A stretch of DNA of 64,000 bases. Origin: an uncultured Gammaproteobacteria bacterium. GTDB lineage: Bacteria; Pseudomonadota; Gammaproteobacteria; Steroidobacterales; XN24. The notes under the pieces are model-generated. The model saw only the letters and a program-made list of their open reading frames with translations, had not been told where the DNA came from and did no database searches. Positions 28,367 to 38,077 of the stretch are shown here, in pieces (position 1 is the stretch's first letter; each line of letters begins with the position of its first letter). The DNA lies in the NCBI GenBank assembly GCA_937924335.1, contig CALDWW010000010.1, positions 110,715-174,714 of the forward strand, read 5' to 3'. Made by a program: the position numbers and the translations under genes.

Positions 28367-29620
28367 ATGGAGCACGCGACACCTCTGGTCACCAACGATG
28401 CTGTGACGCTCGGTCTCCTGGCAGTCATCCTGGGCGCGATCTTCTACACGGAAAACAGTGACCACCCGTTCTGGCGGGGTTTCTATCGTTATGTGCCCGC
28501 GCTGCTGCTCTGCTACTTCCTGCCGTCCCTGCTGAACAGCTTCGGCGTGGTCGATGGAGAGGCATCCGGACTGTACTTCGTGGCCTCCCGCTATCTCCTG
28601 CCGACCTGCCTGGTGCTGCTCACCCTGTCGGTGGACTTCGCCGCGATAGCCCGCCTGGGCTACAAGGCCATCGTCATGTTCCTGACCGGCACTGTCGGCA
28701 TCGTCCTGGGCGGCCCGCTGTCCATCCTGATCGTCGGGGCGGTCAGTCCCGACGTGGTGTCCGGACAAGGTCCTGAGGCAGTCTGGCGCGGCATGACGAC
28801 GGTTGCCGGTAGCTGGATCGGGGGTGGCGCCAATCAGACAGCGATGAAGGAGATCTTCCAGGTCGAGGATGCGGTCTTCTCTCAGATGGTCGCCGTCGAC
28901 GTGTTGTGCGCGAGCGTCTGGATGGCGGTGCTATTGTTCCTGGCCGGCCGGTCCGCGGCCATAGACCGGCACACCGGCGCCGATACCGGCGCCATCGAGA
29001 CGCTCAAGGAGCGCGTCAAGCAGTTTCACGCCCGCCATGGCCGGATCGCCACCCTCCCCGACCTCATTTTTATCGTCTCGATCGGATTCGGAGTCACGGG
29101 GCTGGCGCATGCCTGTGCCGGAGTCATCGCGCCGTGGATCGAAAATCATGCGCCCGCCTTGGCGAGACTCAGCCTGACCAGCACGTTCTTCTGGATCATC
29201 GTCATCGCAACGACCGTCGGGCTGGGGCTGTCATTCACGCGAGCAAGGCATCTGGAGGGTGCCGGCGCATCGAAAGTGGCCTCCGCCATGCTCTATGTGC
29301 TCGTTGCCACGATCGGTATGCGCATGGACGTGGGGGCCGTGTTCGACAATCCCGGCCTGTTCGCACTCGGGTTCGTGTGGATCGGTTTTCACGCGCTGCT
29401 GCTTGTCATAGTCGCACGACTGATCCGGGCGCCGCTCTTCTACCTGGCGGTGGGCAGTCAGGCCAACGTCGGCGGAGCGGCTTCCGCGCCCGTCGTCGCG
29501 TCCGCCTTCCATCCCAGCCTGGCTCCGGTCGGCGTGTTGCTGGCGGTACTTGGCTATGCTCTGGGCACGTACGCGGCCTGGATATGCGGCCTGCTGATGT
29601 CGGCCATCAACGGCGGGTGA
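28367..29620 (+). CDS. DUF819 family membrane protein (YjcL-like carrier)
   Basis: The 417-residue product starts at ATG 28367 (GGGAG upstream) and has about ten to eleven hydrophobic helices. Family landmarks are the N-terminal TNDAVTLGLLAVILGAIFY, FLPSLLNSFGVV, the conserved loop AGSWIGGGANQTAMKEIF (about 145-162) and the C-terminal AVGSQANVGGAASAPVVASA. The GGGAN and VGG loops recall ion-coupled carriers of the glutamate:sodium-symporter fold, but the substrate of DUF819 proteins is not established. The DUF6231 gene starts 9 bp after it. Confidence 0.87.
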   Translation: MEHATPLVTNDAVTLGLLAVILGAIFYTENSDHPFWRGFYRYVPALLLCYFLPSLLNSFGVVDGEASGLYFVASRYLLPTCLVLLTLSVDFAAIARLGYKAIVMFLTGTVGIVLGGPLSILIVGAVSPDVVSGQGPEAVWRGMTTVAGSWIGGGANQTAMKEIFQVEDAVFSQMVAVDVLCASVWMAVLLFLAGRSAAIDRHTGADTGAIETLKERVKQFHARHGRIATLPDLIFIVSIGFGVTGLAHACAGVIAPWIENHAPALARLSLTSTFFWIIVIATTVGLGLSFTRARHLEGAGASKVASAMLYVLVATIGMRMDVGAVFDNPGLFALGFVWIGFHALLLVIVARLIRAPLFYLAVGSQANVGGAASAPVVASAFHPSLAPVGVLLAVLGYALGTYAAWICGLLMSAINGG

Positions 29621-29629
29621 GGCGTCCCG

Positions 29630-30127
29630 ATGAACCTTGTGCAGGAGATCCTCTTCGAACTGCTGCAGGCAGCCGAGCCTCGATCGCTGCTGTGCGTCGC
29701 GGACACGCCCCTGTCCAGCGTCCACCAGTACAAGGCGCACGTGGACGAATGTGACGTCGTGTCGATCCCGCCGGAGAGTGCGCTGGAGGCCCTGACGCAG
29801 ATGGGGCGGTTCGACTACGCGTTGCTCTGCGGCGCCCTCGAGATGCTGGACCCTCAGGCAAACTCCGCGCTGGTCGCCAGGATCCGCGACATGCATTGTC
29901 ACCGTTTCGCGGTCACCTGCCGTCACCAGGACGCGCACCACCGCAAGGACGACTGGTCCGAGCCGCAGATACTGTCGCTGGCCCTCAGGCTCCACAGGAG
30001 GATCGACCTCGACGGCGTGTGGCACTCGATCTACACCTATGACATCGACAGCTACAACCCGGAGCGCGAGTGGAACAACCCGGACAGCTGGGCCAATCCC
30101 GGCAACTTCCGCCGTTACCGCTGGTAG
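29630..30127 (+). CDS. DUF6231 family protein
   Basis: A 165-residue soluble protein. The middle (GRFDYALLCGALEMLDPQAN and ALVARIRDMHCHRFAVTC) looks like the second half of a methyltransferase-type Rossmann fold. The C-terminus has the striking YDIDSYNPEREWNNPDSWAN, then PGNFRRYRW, which I recognise as the conserved tail of DUF6231, widespread in Gammaproteobacteria without known function. It may be a degenerate methyltransferase since no SAM-binding glycine loop is visible. It starts 9 bp after the DUF819 gene and shares its transcript by position. Confidence 0.75.
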   Translation: MNLVQEILFELLQAAEPRSLLCVADTPLSSVHQYKAHVDECDVVSIPPESALEALTQMGRFDYALLCGALEMLDPQANSALVARIRDMHCHRFAVTCRHQDAHHRKDDWSEPQILSLALRLHRRIDLDGVWHSIYTYDIDSYNPEREWNNPDSWANPGNFRRYRW

Positions 30128-30350
30128 CCTCCGCCTGGCCGGCTATTCCGGCGCCAGCTGCAACGCCTGCAGAGTCTATGCACGGCCATCGTGATTGCGT
30201 AATTCGAGCCTGCCTCCCAAAGCTGCCGGGATCGCCACGCCGACCAGCGCCCTGTGCCGCACACGCCCTTGATCGCCCGCCGCCAGGGTGGGCCTCATGC
30301 TTCTGTCCACTGACGCTCGCCGAGACCCCGGTGTCCTCCTGTATCGGGGA

Positions 30351-31757
30351 TCAGTCCGATGACAGGAGGCTGGTTTGCAGCGCTTCGGTCAGGAAATCGA
30401 TGAGGCCGGGATGAGTCACGCCGGTGACGTGCGCCCCGGGATACCAATGCGTCTTGGGCTGCCCCCAGTGCTCGTACAGTCGTTCGACCACTACCGGCGG
30501 GACGAAACGATCGGCCAAGCCGGCGTAGATGTAGCGATGAGCTCCGGGGACCAGCGGATCCATAGCCAGCGGCGAGATCACCCGGAGGACCTCGGTCATG
30601 TTCTCCAGCGTCAAACCCTCGACCTCACATGCCTGGCGCGCATCGGCAGATGAGTGCCAGGACAACAGCCATGCCGGATCGACGGCCGGGATGCCGGCCA
30701 CGGCACAACGCAGACCCTCCTCCAGCGCGGCGACCAGGGAAACGGTATAACCACCTAGCGACACCCCGTGCAACCCAATGCGGTCCACGCCCTGCCCCCA
30801 TAACCAGCTGATGACTCGGCGGATGTCCCAGATCGCCTGTGACTCCGCGTGGATCGTATCCATGAGCTCGCCGGTGAGGTAACCGCGTCCGCTGACCGCT
30901 GACAGGGCTCTGGGTCCGTGCAGCGGCAGGACGGGGAAGACGAGGTTCAGCCCGAGACCGCGCAGCAGATCGGCCTGCAGGAGTTTGAAGTCCAGCCACG
31001 GCACACCCATCCCGAGTCCATGGACATTAATTAGCCACGGTGCGTTCTCGTCCCCACGGAGCACCCAGGCGTATGCCCGGCGGCAGGGCGCGTATCCGGC
31101 ATAACGCTGACTGCCCGGCACCTCTTGCCGCGGCGTGAAACCGCTGTCGAAACTCATGACTTCGTAGGGTCTGCGGGAGACGCTGGCGTCCCTGAAATCG
31201 ACTTCCCCGGTCTCGAGACCGGGGGGCGCCTCTTGAAAGCTGGCCGGGTTCTTGAGCCAGCCCTGATCCTCGAAACATTCCAGCGCCCGCTCGACTTCCG
31301 AGGCGATGCGGGTCTGCTCGCCCTTCGCGAACGTCCCCATCGTGATACTGGCGACGGCGAGTATGGCCTCGTCTGCACCGACCTCGGCACCGAGCCGGGC
31401 GGTCCGCGGCGGGCTCTCCAGGCCCGGGGGCACCGGAACGACCTCCGCACCGATCAGCCCGCAGGCGACAAATCCGGCAGCAGAGACCGCCAGCAATCCC
31501 AGGCCGACGGCTGGTTCGGCGAGTAACAGAGGGACAGCGAACAGCATGCCGATCAGGGCACCGAGAGCCCCGGTCCTTGCGACCCCGTGAACACCGGGAA
31601 ACATGGCGAAGCCGATCGCCGCAGTCAGCATCGCGGCGCCGGGCAGAGCGGCCAGCAGCAACGACACCAGGCCGTTGCCTGCGCCCGCATCCATCCAGGC
31701 GAGTCCGCCGATCAGCAGCAGCCAGAACTCGATTCTGCGGAGATTTGCGTAGCTCAT
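30351..31757 (-). CDS. Membrane-anchored alpha/beta hydrolase (ABHD18-like)
   Basis: The start is ATG 31755-31757 (MSYANLRR); a GTG 19 codons upstream is possible, and neither has a strong ribosome-binding site. The 468-residue protein begins with four or five hydrophobic helices (about 8-125). A hydrolase domain follows: NVHGLGMG (oxyanion), nucleophile Ser in IGLHGVSLGGYTVSL, Asp in YAGLADRFVPP and a late His in HVTGVTHPG. The domain resembles the ABHD18 family (large esterase-like proteins of unknown substrate). The membrane part is unusual for such hydrolases and suggests a lipid or envelope substrate. Confidence 0.75.
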   Translation of the reverse strand: MSYANLRRIEFWLLLIGGLAWMDAGAGNGLVSLLLAALPGAAMLTAAIGFAMFPGVHGVARTGALGALIGMLFAVPLLLAEPAVGLGLLAVSAAGFVACGLIGAEVVPVPPGLESPPRTARLGAEVGADEAILAVASITMGTFAKGEQTRIASEVERALECFEDQGWLKNPASFQEAPPGLETGEVDFRDASVSRRPYEVMSFDSGFTPRQEVPGSQRYAGYAPCRRAYAWVLRGDENAPWLINVHGLGMGVPWLDFKLLQADLLRGLGLNLVFPVLPLHGPRALSAVSGRGYLTGELMDTIHAESQAIWDIRRVISWLWGQGVDRIGLHGVSLGGYTVSLVAALEEGLRCAVAGIPAVDPAWLLSWHSSADARQACEVEGLTLENMTEVLRVISPLAMDPLVPGAHRYIYAGLADRFVPPVVVERLYEHWGQPKTHWYPGAHVTGVTHPGLIDFLTEALQTSLLSSD

Positions 31758-31898
31758 CTGGGAACACGTTCTGCAGTGGTTGAAGCTATCACTATAGCGA
31801 GGATTGAATGCCACTGCCCACAGCCGACAACTGGCGATGACGCCTTCTATGGGCTAGGGTTTGCGCCCCACCCGTATTCCGAGACAGGCAGCCCCATC

Positions 31899-33563
31899 AT
31901 GAGATTCCTGTTGCCATTTGCGGCGATGGCTGTCGCATCGACGTCATTGCCTAGCGCGCTGGCCGAAGCGGCCGGTCAATCTCCCGGCTTCGATGCGGAA
32001 GCCCTGCTTGGCCACGTTGAGTTCCTCTCCGACGACCTGCTGGAAGGTCGCGCGGCAGGCACCCGGGGCTATGAACTCGCCGCTCGCTACGTGGCCACCA
32101 GCTTTCGCCGCTACGGCCTCGAGCCGGCCGGCACGGAAGACAGTTTCTACCAGTCCTTCGACCTGGTCGAAGGTCGTCTTGTGCCCGAGTCCGCGGAACT
32201 GAGCATCGACTCGGGCGCCGGTCCGACACGGCTCGAGGTGGTCGATGACTTCCTGGTTGGCGGCAGTTATATCGACGAAACCACGGAAGTAACCGCGCCG
32301 CTGGCGTTTGTGGGGCACGGAATTACCGCCCCGGAGCTTGGTCACGACGACTACGCCGGAATCGACGTGGAAGGCCGGGTGCTGGTGATGTTCGCGGGCG
32401 CCCCCAGCACGTTCTCCCATGATCAGCGTGCATACTATTCGACCCGTGACGCCAAGTTCCCGAACGCAGTGAAGCGCGGCGCCATCGGTCTGCTGGTCGT
32501 GCAGACACCGGAGTGGTACCGCAAATATGAATGGGACAGTCTGGTCCGGTCGTATGCGTTCCCGGGCATGCGCTGGTCCGGCAAGGATGGCCGCGTGAAG
32601 GGTGTCTACCCGCAGCTGAAATTCGGCGCCGCCCTGAGTCGCGACGGATTGCGGAAGCTTCTCGAAGGTTCCGAAGTGGCACCGCAAGACCTCTACGACC
32701 AGGCAGACAAGGGCATCGCCGGCGGGCGCCTGCTGGAGGGAACACTGACGTTCCGCCGCCGCTCCGGGCAATCCGGATCCCGGGGCATCAACGTAGCGGC
32801 CGTATTGCCGGGCGCCGACCCGGAACTGCGTGACGAGTACGTCGTGATCACCGCTCACCTCGACCATATTGGCATCGGCCCCGAACGTGAAGGGGACGCG
32901 ATTTATAACGGTGCCTATGACAATGCCATGGGGATCGCGATCATGCTGGAGGTAGCGCGGGCCATGTCTGAGCCGGGAGCCCGGCCGGCGCGCTCGGTCC
33001 TCTTCCTGGCCCTGGATGCAGAAGAGAAAGGCCTCCTGGGATCTGACTATTTCGCCGAGTACCCGCTGGTGCCGATGGATCGGATCGTGGCCAACGTCAA
33101 TCTCGATATGCCGTTATTCATCTATCCCCTCGCTGATGTCGTTGCGTTCGGCGCGGAGCACTCCAGCCTGGGCACGCATGTCGAGAACGCGGCAGCAGCA
33201 GCCGGTTTCAAGCTCAGCCCCGACCCGATGCCCGAGGAAGTGCTGTTTATCCGCAGCGACCAGTATCCGTTCGTGAAACAGGGTGTACCCGCCGTGTTCT
33301 TCGTCACCGGTTTCACTTCCAGCGACCCGTCGATCAAGGGCGGCGAAATCTGGCGAGACTTCCTGCGCAATCACTATCACCAGCCCTCGGACCAGATCGA
33401 TCTGCCATTCCACGATGAGTCAGTCGTCGCCTTCACGTTGGCGAACTATCTTCTGATCCGGTCCATTGCCGACGACCCCGTGCGGCCAACCTGGAATCGC
33501 GGAGACTTCTTTGGCGATCTCTTCGGAGGGTCACGAGAAGGCCACGGAACCCGCCAGAACTAG
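31899..33563 (+). CDS. Secreted M28 family aminopeptidase with PA domain
   Basis: The product is 554 residues from ATG 31899, with a signal peptide (1-22, SLPSALAEA). Residues about 95-275 form a PA-type insert (APLAFVGHGITAPELGHDDY). The peptidase domain carries the zinc ligands of M28: His in TAHLDHIG, Asp in NGAYDNAMG, Glu-Glu in LDAEEKG, Asp in VNLDMP and His in RNHYHQPSD. Such enzymes release N-terminal residues from peptides in the periplasm or outside the cell. It is followed after 44 bp by the methyltransferase-like gene. Confidence 0.92.
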   Translation: MRFLLPFAAMAVASTSLPSALAEAAGQSPGFDAEALLGHVEFLSDDLLEGRAAGTRGYELAARYVATSFRRYGLEPAGTEDSFYQSFDLVEGRLVPESAELSIDSGAGPTRLEVVDDFLVGGSYIDETTEVTAPLAFVGHGITAPELGHDDYAGIDVEGRVLVMFAGAPSTFSHDQRAYYSTRDAKFPNAVKRGAIGLLVVQTPEWYRKYEWDSLVRSYAFPGMRWSGKDGRVKGVYPQLKFGAALSRDGLRKLLEGSEVAPQDLYDQADKGIAGGRLLEGTLTFRRRSGQSGSRGINVAAVLPGADPELRDEYVVITAHLDHIGIGPEREGDAIYNGAYDNAMGIAIMLEVARAMSEPGARPARSVLFLALDAEEKGLLGSDYFAEYPLVPMDRIVANVNLDMPLFIYPLADVVAFGAEHSSLGTHVENAAAAAGFKLSPDPMPEEVLFIRSDQYPFVKQGVPAVFFVTGFTSSDPSIKGGEIWRDFLRNHYHQPSDQIDLPFHDESVVAFTLANYLLIRSIADDPVRPTWNRGDFFGDLFGGSREGHGTRQN

Positions 33564-33607
33564 CCGGGTCGAACAACGCAAGTGATAACTACCCAGCAGA
33601 CAGAACG

Positions 33608-34432
33608 ATGACAAAAACGATACTCGCCGCCCTTTCAGTTGCCATCCTCATCACCGGGCCGGCGGCCGCCGACGATGCCCCGGCAGCGATCCGCGCTGCC
33701 GTTGATAGCCCCCAGCGGTCCGCAGAGAACCGCGCCCGGGACAAATACCGTCACCCCGTAGAGGCGCTGGAATTCTTTGGGCTGCGGCCGGATATGAGCG
33801 TGGTGGAGATATGGCCGGGACGCGCCGGCTGGTGGACCGAGATCCTGGCGCCCCTGCTCAGGGATGAGGGCGCGTTGACGGCGGTCATTTTCGGGGACCA
33901 GACCGATAAGTTCCGCGACTTCATGCTCAGCGCAAATGAGGATTTCCGCGCTCGGGTAGCGGCCGACGCCGACATGTACGGGGACGTCACTGTGACATCA
34001 ATGTGGGCGCCCGGTCAGCTGGTTATCGCAGCGGACGGGTCCGCCGACATGGTTCTGGCGATGCGTAACCTGCACAACTGGCTGGCATGGGGGCAGACCG
34101 ATGACGTGCTCGCCACGCTCTACCGGGTCCTGAAACCGGGCGGCATCCTCGCCGTCGTCGATCACCGCCTGCCTGGCGACCAGGCCGGAGACCCCGGGTT
34201 TCGCTCGGGCTATGTGAATGAAGAGCTTGCCGTCCGGACGATCGAGGCCGCCGGCTTTGAACTGGTCGGCCGTTCCGAGATCAATGCCAACCCGAAGGAC
34301 TCGGCGGATCATCCCGCCGGCGTCTGGACACTCCCTCCGACCCTGACCCTCGGCGAAAAGGATCGCGACAAGTGGCTGGCCATCGGGGAGAGCGACCGAT
34401 TCACGCTCAAGTTCCGCAAACCCGCTGACTAG
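33608..34432 (+). CDS. Exported methyltransferase-like protein (COG4798 type)
   Basis: A 274-residue protein with a clear signal peptide (MTKTILAALSVAILITGPAAADD), followed by a class I methyltransferase fold: VVEIWPGRAGWWTEILAPLL stands where the SAM-binding glycine motif usually is, and later come DMVLAMRNLHNW and LYRVLKPGGILAVVDHR. Export is odd for a SAM enzyme, but proteins of this COG4798 type regularly carry signal peptides. The SAM loop reads WPGRAG rather than GxGxG. Activity in the periplasm, where SAM is absent, is doubtful; a binding role is possible. Confidence 0.8.
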   Translation: MTKTILAALSVAILITGPAAADDAPAAIRAAVDSPQRSAENRARDKYRHPVEALEFFGLRPDMSVVEIWPGRAGWWTEILAPLLRDEGALTAVIFGDQTDKFRDFMLSANEDFRARVAADADMYGDVTVTSMWAPGQLVIAADGSADMVLAMRNLHNWLAWGQTDDVLATLYRVLKPGGILAVVDHRLPGDQAGDPGFRSGYVNEELAVRTIEAAGFELVGRSEINANPKDSADHPAGVWTLPPTLTLGEKDRDKWLAIGESDRFTLKFRKPAD

Positions 34433-34605
34433 ACGGCCGCGAACGCCGCGGCTGTGTCATCCCGGACGCGGCCGCGGCGGAAACCGGAATGCCCCGCGGA
34501 TCGGATCCGCCGAATCGATGATTGGCATGTGGCTCCAGCCTGTCGCTGGACAGCCATGCTGCGCTTGACCAAACTGGACGCCATCGGGGAATTCGGGGGA
34601 CCGCA

Positions 34606-36249
34606 ATGCATGGATTGATGATGGCTGACCAACTGCTTGTCACCAACATCATGCGGTTCGCGGAGCGTAACTTTCCGGACACGGAGATCGTGTCGGTCAT
34701 CGGCGGGCACGGTGTCCATCGTTGCAGCTACGCTGAGGCATTCAGGAGGACGAGGAGACTGGCGAACGCCCTCCGCGCTCTGGGTGTGCAGGAAGGTGAC
34801 CGTGTCGGCACACTCGCCTGGAACGACTTCCGTCACTTCGAAATCTATTACGCGACTTCCTGCTCGGGAGCCGTCTGTCATACCGTCAACCCAAGGTTGT
34901 TCTCGGAGCAGATCGCCTACATCGTGGATCACGCTCAGGACCAGTGGATCTTCGCAGACCCGATGTTCGCCGGCCTGCTGGACGCTCTCTGGCCGACGCT
35001 GAAGTCGCCGCAGGGTGTCGTATTCCTGACCGACGCCGCTCACGTTCCGCAGACGGGCATCCCCCGTGTGCATGACTACGAAAGCCTGATCGCCGAACAG
35101 GAAGACTCATTCGATTGGCCGGATCTGGACGAACGTTCCGCCAGCGCCCTGTGTTACACCTCGGGCACCACCGGTCATCCCAAAGGCGTTCTCTACGACC
35201 ACCGATCCACGATCATCCATTCGTATGCCGCCTGTATGCCGGATGTCATGGGGCTGGCCAACAGGGACTCCGTCCTGGCGGTAGTACCGATGTTCCACGC
35301 CAACGCATGGTCGTTGCCCTATGCTTGCCCGATGGTCGGCGCCAGGCTGGTGCTCCCGGGCCCGGCGATGGGTGATCCCGCCGCGCTCGCGGATCTCCTC
35401 GACACCGAATCAGTCACGGTCACCATGGGCGTCCCCACCGTCTGGCTCGGTCTGCTGGACTATCTGCGTGAAACCGACCGGCGACCGGGCGCCCTCGAGC
35501 GGATGGTAGTCGGCGGAGCCGCCTGCCCCAGATCGCTGATGGATGCATTCCGCGATGAGTATGGGGTGAGCGTGCACCATAGCTGGGGCATGACAGAGAT
35601 GAGTCCGCTCGGCGTATTCAACAGCCCCACCCGGAGCGTGCTCTCCCTGCCACCCGAAGAACAGCCGGATGTCCGTATCAAGCAGGGCCGGGGTGTCTTC
35701 GGAGTCGAGATGCGCATCGTCGACGAGTCTTCCCATGAGCTTCCCTGGGATGGAGCAAGTTCCGGCGCCCTGCAGGTCCGCGGACCGTGGGTGTGCGGGC
35801 AGTATTTTCAACCGGACGAACCGGACCCTGCCCACCTGCAGGACGGCTGGTTCGATACGGGCGACATAGCAACCATCGACCCGTTCGGATTCATGCAGAT
35901 TACCGACCGGGCGAAAGACGTAATCAAATCGGGCGGTGAATGGATCAGTTCCATCGAACTGGAGAATGCGACGATGGGGCACGCGGAGGTTACCGAGGCA
36001 GCAGTGATCGCCGTCCCGCACCCGAAGTGGAGTGAGAGACCGCTGCTGCTCGTTGTCCGGCGAGACGGGTCCGAGCTGACCAGGGACACGCTTCTGCTGT
36101 GGCTGGAGAAAAGAGTCGCACGCTGGTGGCTGCCTGAAGAAGTGTTGTTCATCGATGAGATCCCGCACACCGCGACCGGCAAGATCGCCAAGACGAAGCT
36201 GCGAGAGGCTTACAGCCGCCATCCGCTACCAGGAGTAAGCGCCCCATGA
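34606..36249 (+). CDS. Long-chain fatty-acid--CoA ligase (AMP-binding)
   Basis: The 547-residue adenylate-forming enzyme is started at ATG 34606 (GGGGGA upstream). Motifs: [16 protein letters not shown] (P-loop), [29 protein letters not shown] and [16 protein letters not shown] with the following IELEN, and the C-terminal [13 protein letters not shown] with the catalytic Lys. It activates a medium- or long-chain carboxylate to the CoA ester. Its stop overlaps the start of the haloalkane dehalogenase gene by 4 bp, so both are translated from one message, pointing to a degradative pair in which a dehalogenated or oxidised chain is activated; the coupling is inference. Confidence 0.93.
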   Translation: MHGLMMADQLLVTNIMRFAERNFPDTEIVSVIGGHGVHRCSYAEAFRRTRRLANALRALGVQEGDRVGTLAWNDFRHFEIYYATSCSGAVCHTVNPRLFSEQIAYIVDHAQDQWIFADPMFAGLLDALWPTLKSPQGVVFLTDAAHVPQTGIPRVHDYESLIAEQEDSFDWPDLDERSASALCYTSGTTGHPKGVLYDHRSTIIHSYAACMPDVMGLANRDSVLAVVPMFHANAWSLPYACPMVGARLVLPGPAMGDPAALADLLDTESVTVTMGVPTVWLGLLDYLRETDRRPGALERMVVGGAACPRSLMDAFRDEYGVSVHHSWGMTEMSPLGVFNSPTRSVLSLPPEEQPDVRIKQGRGVFGVEMRIVDESSHELPWDGASSGALQVRGPWVCGQYFQPDEPDPAHLQDGWFDTGDIATIDPFGFMQITDRAKDVIKSGGEWISSIELENATMGHAEVTEAAVIAVPHPKWSERPLLLVVRRDGSELTRDTLLLWLEKRVARWWLPEEVLFIDEIPHTATGKIAKTKLREAYSRHPLPGVSAP

Positions 36250-37136
36250 AATTGTTGCGTACGCCCGAAGAGAGGTTCAGCGCCGTACCGGACTTCCCCT
36301 ACGCGCCGGCCTACACTCAACTCGGCAAGATCCGCATGGCACACGTCGAGGCGGGTGAGGGTCCGGTGATCCTGATGCTGCATGGAGAACCGACCTGGTC
36401 TTTCCTGTACCGGAAGATGATCCCGATCTTCGCGGACGCCGGATTCCGCGCCATTGCACCCGACCTTGTCGGCTTCGGCCGCTCCGATAAACCGACCAGG
36501 CCCAGCGACTACAGCTACGCCGGCCATGTCGCCTGGATGCTGCAATGGCTGGAGGCAAATGATCTCCAGGACATAACGCTGGTCTGCCAGGATTGGGGCT
36601 CACTGATCGGCCTGCGCCTGGCGGCCGAGCATCCGCAACATTTCTCCCGGATCGCCGTGGCCAACGGTTTCCTTCCGATCGCAGATCGACCGGCTCCGAT
36701 CGCTTTCAAGGCCTGGCGGGCGTTCGCTCGCTACACACCGGTCTTTCCGACCGGGCAGATCGTTCAGGCAGGCACGACCAGCAGACTGTCTGCAGAAACG
36801 GTTGCCGCCTATGACGCGCCCTTCCCATCGGAGAAATACAAGGCCGCGGCCCGTGCGTTTCCGCGGCTGGTTCCCACCTCACCCGATGATCCGGCCGTGC
36901 CAGCCAATCGAGCCGCCTGGGATGCCTTGGGGAAGTGGGATCGGCCCTTCCTGACGGCGTTCGGCAAGAAAGACCCGATCCTCGGCTGGGCTGACAAGCT
37001 GCTGCGGAACCACGTACCTGGCACCGAGGGACAGCCTCATCGTGATCTGGGCGAAGCCGGCCACTTCGTACAGGAGGATGCCGGCGAACAACTGGCGCAG
37101 CTTGTTGCGGATTGGTGTCACGCCACGACTGCCTGA
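36246..37136 (+). CDS. Haloalkane dehalogenase (HLD-I-like alpha/beta hydrolase)
   Basis: Hydrolyses carbon-halogen bonds by an Asp nucleophile. In this 296-residue protein Asp116 lies in TLVCQDWGSL, where most hydrolases have Ser; the adjacent Trp117 and Glu48/Trp51 in HGEPTWSF form the halide site. Asp243 (KKDPILG) and His273 (EAGHFVQED) complete the triad. The layout fits dehalogenases such as DhlA/DhmA; related hydrolases without halogen substrates keep similar motifs, so activity needs a test. It begins inside the last codons of the acyl-CoA synthetase gene (ATGA overlap). Confidence 0.88.
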   Translation: MKLLRTPEERFSAVPDFPYAPAYTQLGKIRMAHVEAGEGPVILMLHGEPTWSFLYRKMIPIFADAGFRAIAPDLVGFGRSDKPTRPSDYSYAGHVAWMLQWLEANDLQDITLVCQDWGSLIGLRLAAEHPQHFSRIAVANGFLPIADRPAPIAFKAWRAFARYTPVFPTGQIVQAGTTSRLSAETVAAYDAPFPSEKYKAAARAFPRLVPTSPDDPAVPANRAAWDALGKWDRPFLTAFGKKDPILGWADKLLRNHVPGTEGQPHRDLGEAGHFVQEDAGEQLAQLVADWCHATTA

Positions 37137-37195
37137 GAGCGCAGGACCTTCCACCCAACCCAGTGGTCCGATCGGCAAGGAGAAAGAGAGTAGCG

Positions 37196-38059
37196 ATGTC
37201 AGCCAGTCCTCACATATTTGATGTCGGCGCCGCGGATTTCGCGGAGAAGGTACTGCGCAAATCTGGCGAGGTGCCGATACTGGTCGATTTCTGGGCGTCC
37301 TGGTGCGGTCCGTGCCAGGCTCTCGAGCCAATCCTGGAACAGGTCGCGGAGCACTTCGCCGGGCGCCTGCTGATCGCCAGGGTCGATACGGACGCAGAAC
37401 AGGGTCTGGCCGCGCAATTCGGGGTGCGCAGCCTTCCTACGCTCTTGGTCTTCAGTGACGGGCAAGTGCGAACACAGGCCACGGGGGTGCAGCCCGAGTC
37501 CGCCATCAAGGCACTGGTGGCGCCATTTGCCAGAACCCCTGCGGACGAGCTTGCGGAGAAAGGCATCGAGGCCATGACGCGCGGGGACATGGAAGACGCG
37601 CAGGCCTTACTCGAAGAGGCCGTCATATCCGAGCCGGACCGGCCGGGCCCGCGGTTCGCGCTGGCGGAAGTCTACCTGTCTCTCTCCAGGCCGGATGACG
37701 CCGAGGGCGCGATCGACCCGCTCCCCGCCCCGCAGAAAGAGTCAGACATCGGCCACGTCCTGCGCGACCGGATACGGTTCTGCAGGGACACCCTGAGCGC
37801 GCCTCCCGAGGAAGAATTGCGTGACCGGATTGCATCAGAAGGCGATGATCTCGAGTCCCGCTATTTCCTCGCAGCCCGGCTGGTATTGAGCGAATCCCTG
37901 GAAGAAGCGCTACACCAGTTCTTCGAGATCATGAGCCGGGATCGCGGCTTCCGCGACGACGCCGGCAGGGCCGGCATGGTGTCTGTGTTCAATATGCTCG
38001 ACCCGGACAGTGAAGTCGTCGCCGACTATCGCCGCCGGATGGCAGGCCTGCTGCACTGA
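37196..38059 (+). CDS. ybbN: YbbN/CnoX-type thioredoxin with TPR domain
   Basis: The product (287 aa from ATG 37196, behind AAGGAGAAAGAGAG) has an N-terminal thioredoxin domain (to about 108) with VDFWASWCGPCQALEP, so both redox cysteines are present, unlike E. coli YbbN/CnoX where the site is SQHC. The C-terminal half is TPR-like (GIEAMTRGDMEDAQALLEEA, LALAEVYLSLSRPDDAEG-type repeats). CnoX is a holdase chaperone that hands clients to GroEL and protects cysteines. It lies 59 bp after the dehalogenase gene, same strand, probably by read-through. Confidence 0.92.
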   Translation: MSASPHIFDVGAADFAEKVLRKSGEVPILVDFWASWCGPCQALEPILEQVAEHFAGRLLIARVDTDAEQGLAAQFGVRSLPTLLVFSDGQVRTQATGVQPESAIKALVAPFARTPADELAEKGIEAMTRGDMEDAQALLEEAVISEPDRPGPRFALAEVYLSLSRPDDAEGAIDPLPAPQKESDIGHVLRDRIRFCRDTLSAPPEEELRDRIASEGDDLESRYFLAARLVLSESLEEALHQFFEIMSRDRGFRDDAGRAGMVSVFNMLDPDSEVVADYRRRMAGLLH

Positions 38060-38077
38060 CCGGCCACCGGCGGACGC

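Noticed and set aside
34433..34465. Hairpin GCCGCG...CGCGGC after the methyltransferase-like gene
   Set aside because: Only a 6-bp stem without a T run; too weak to call a terminator.
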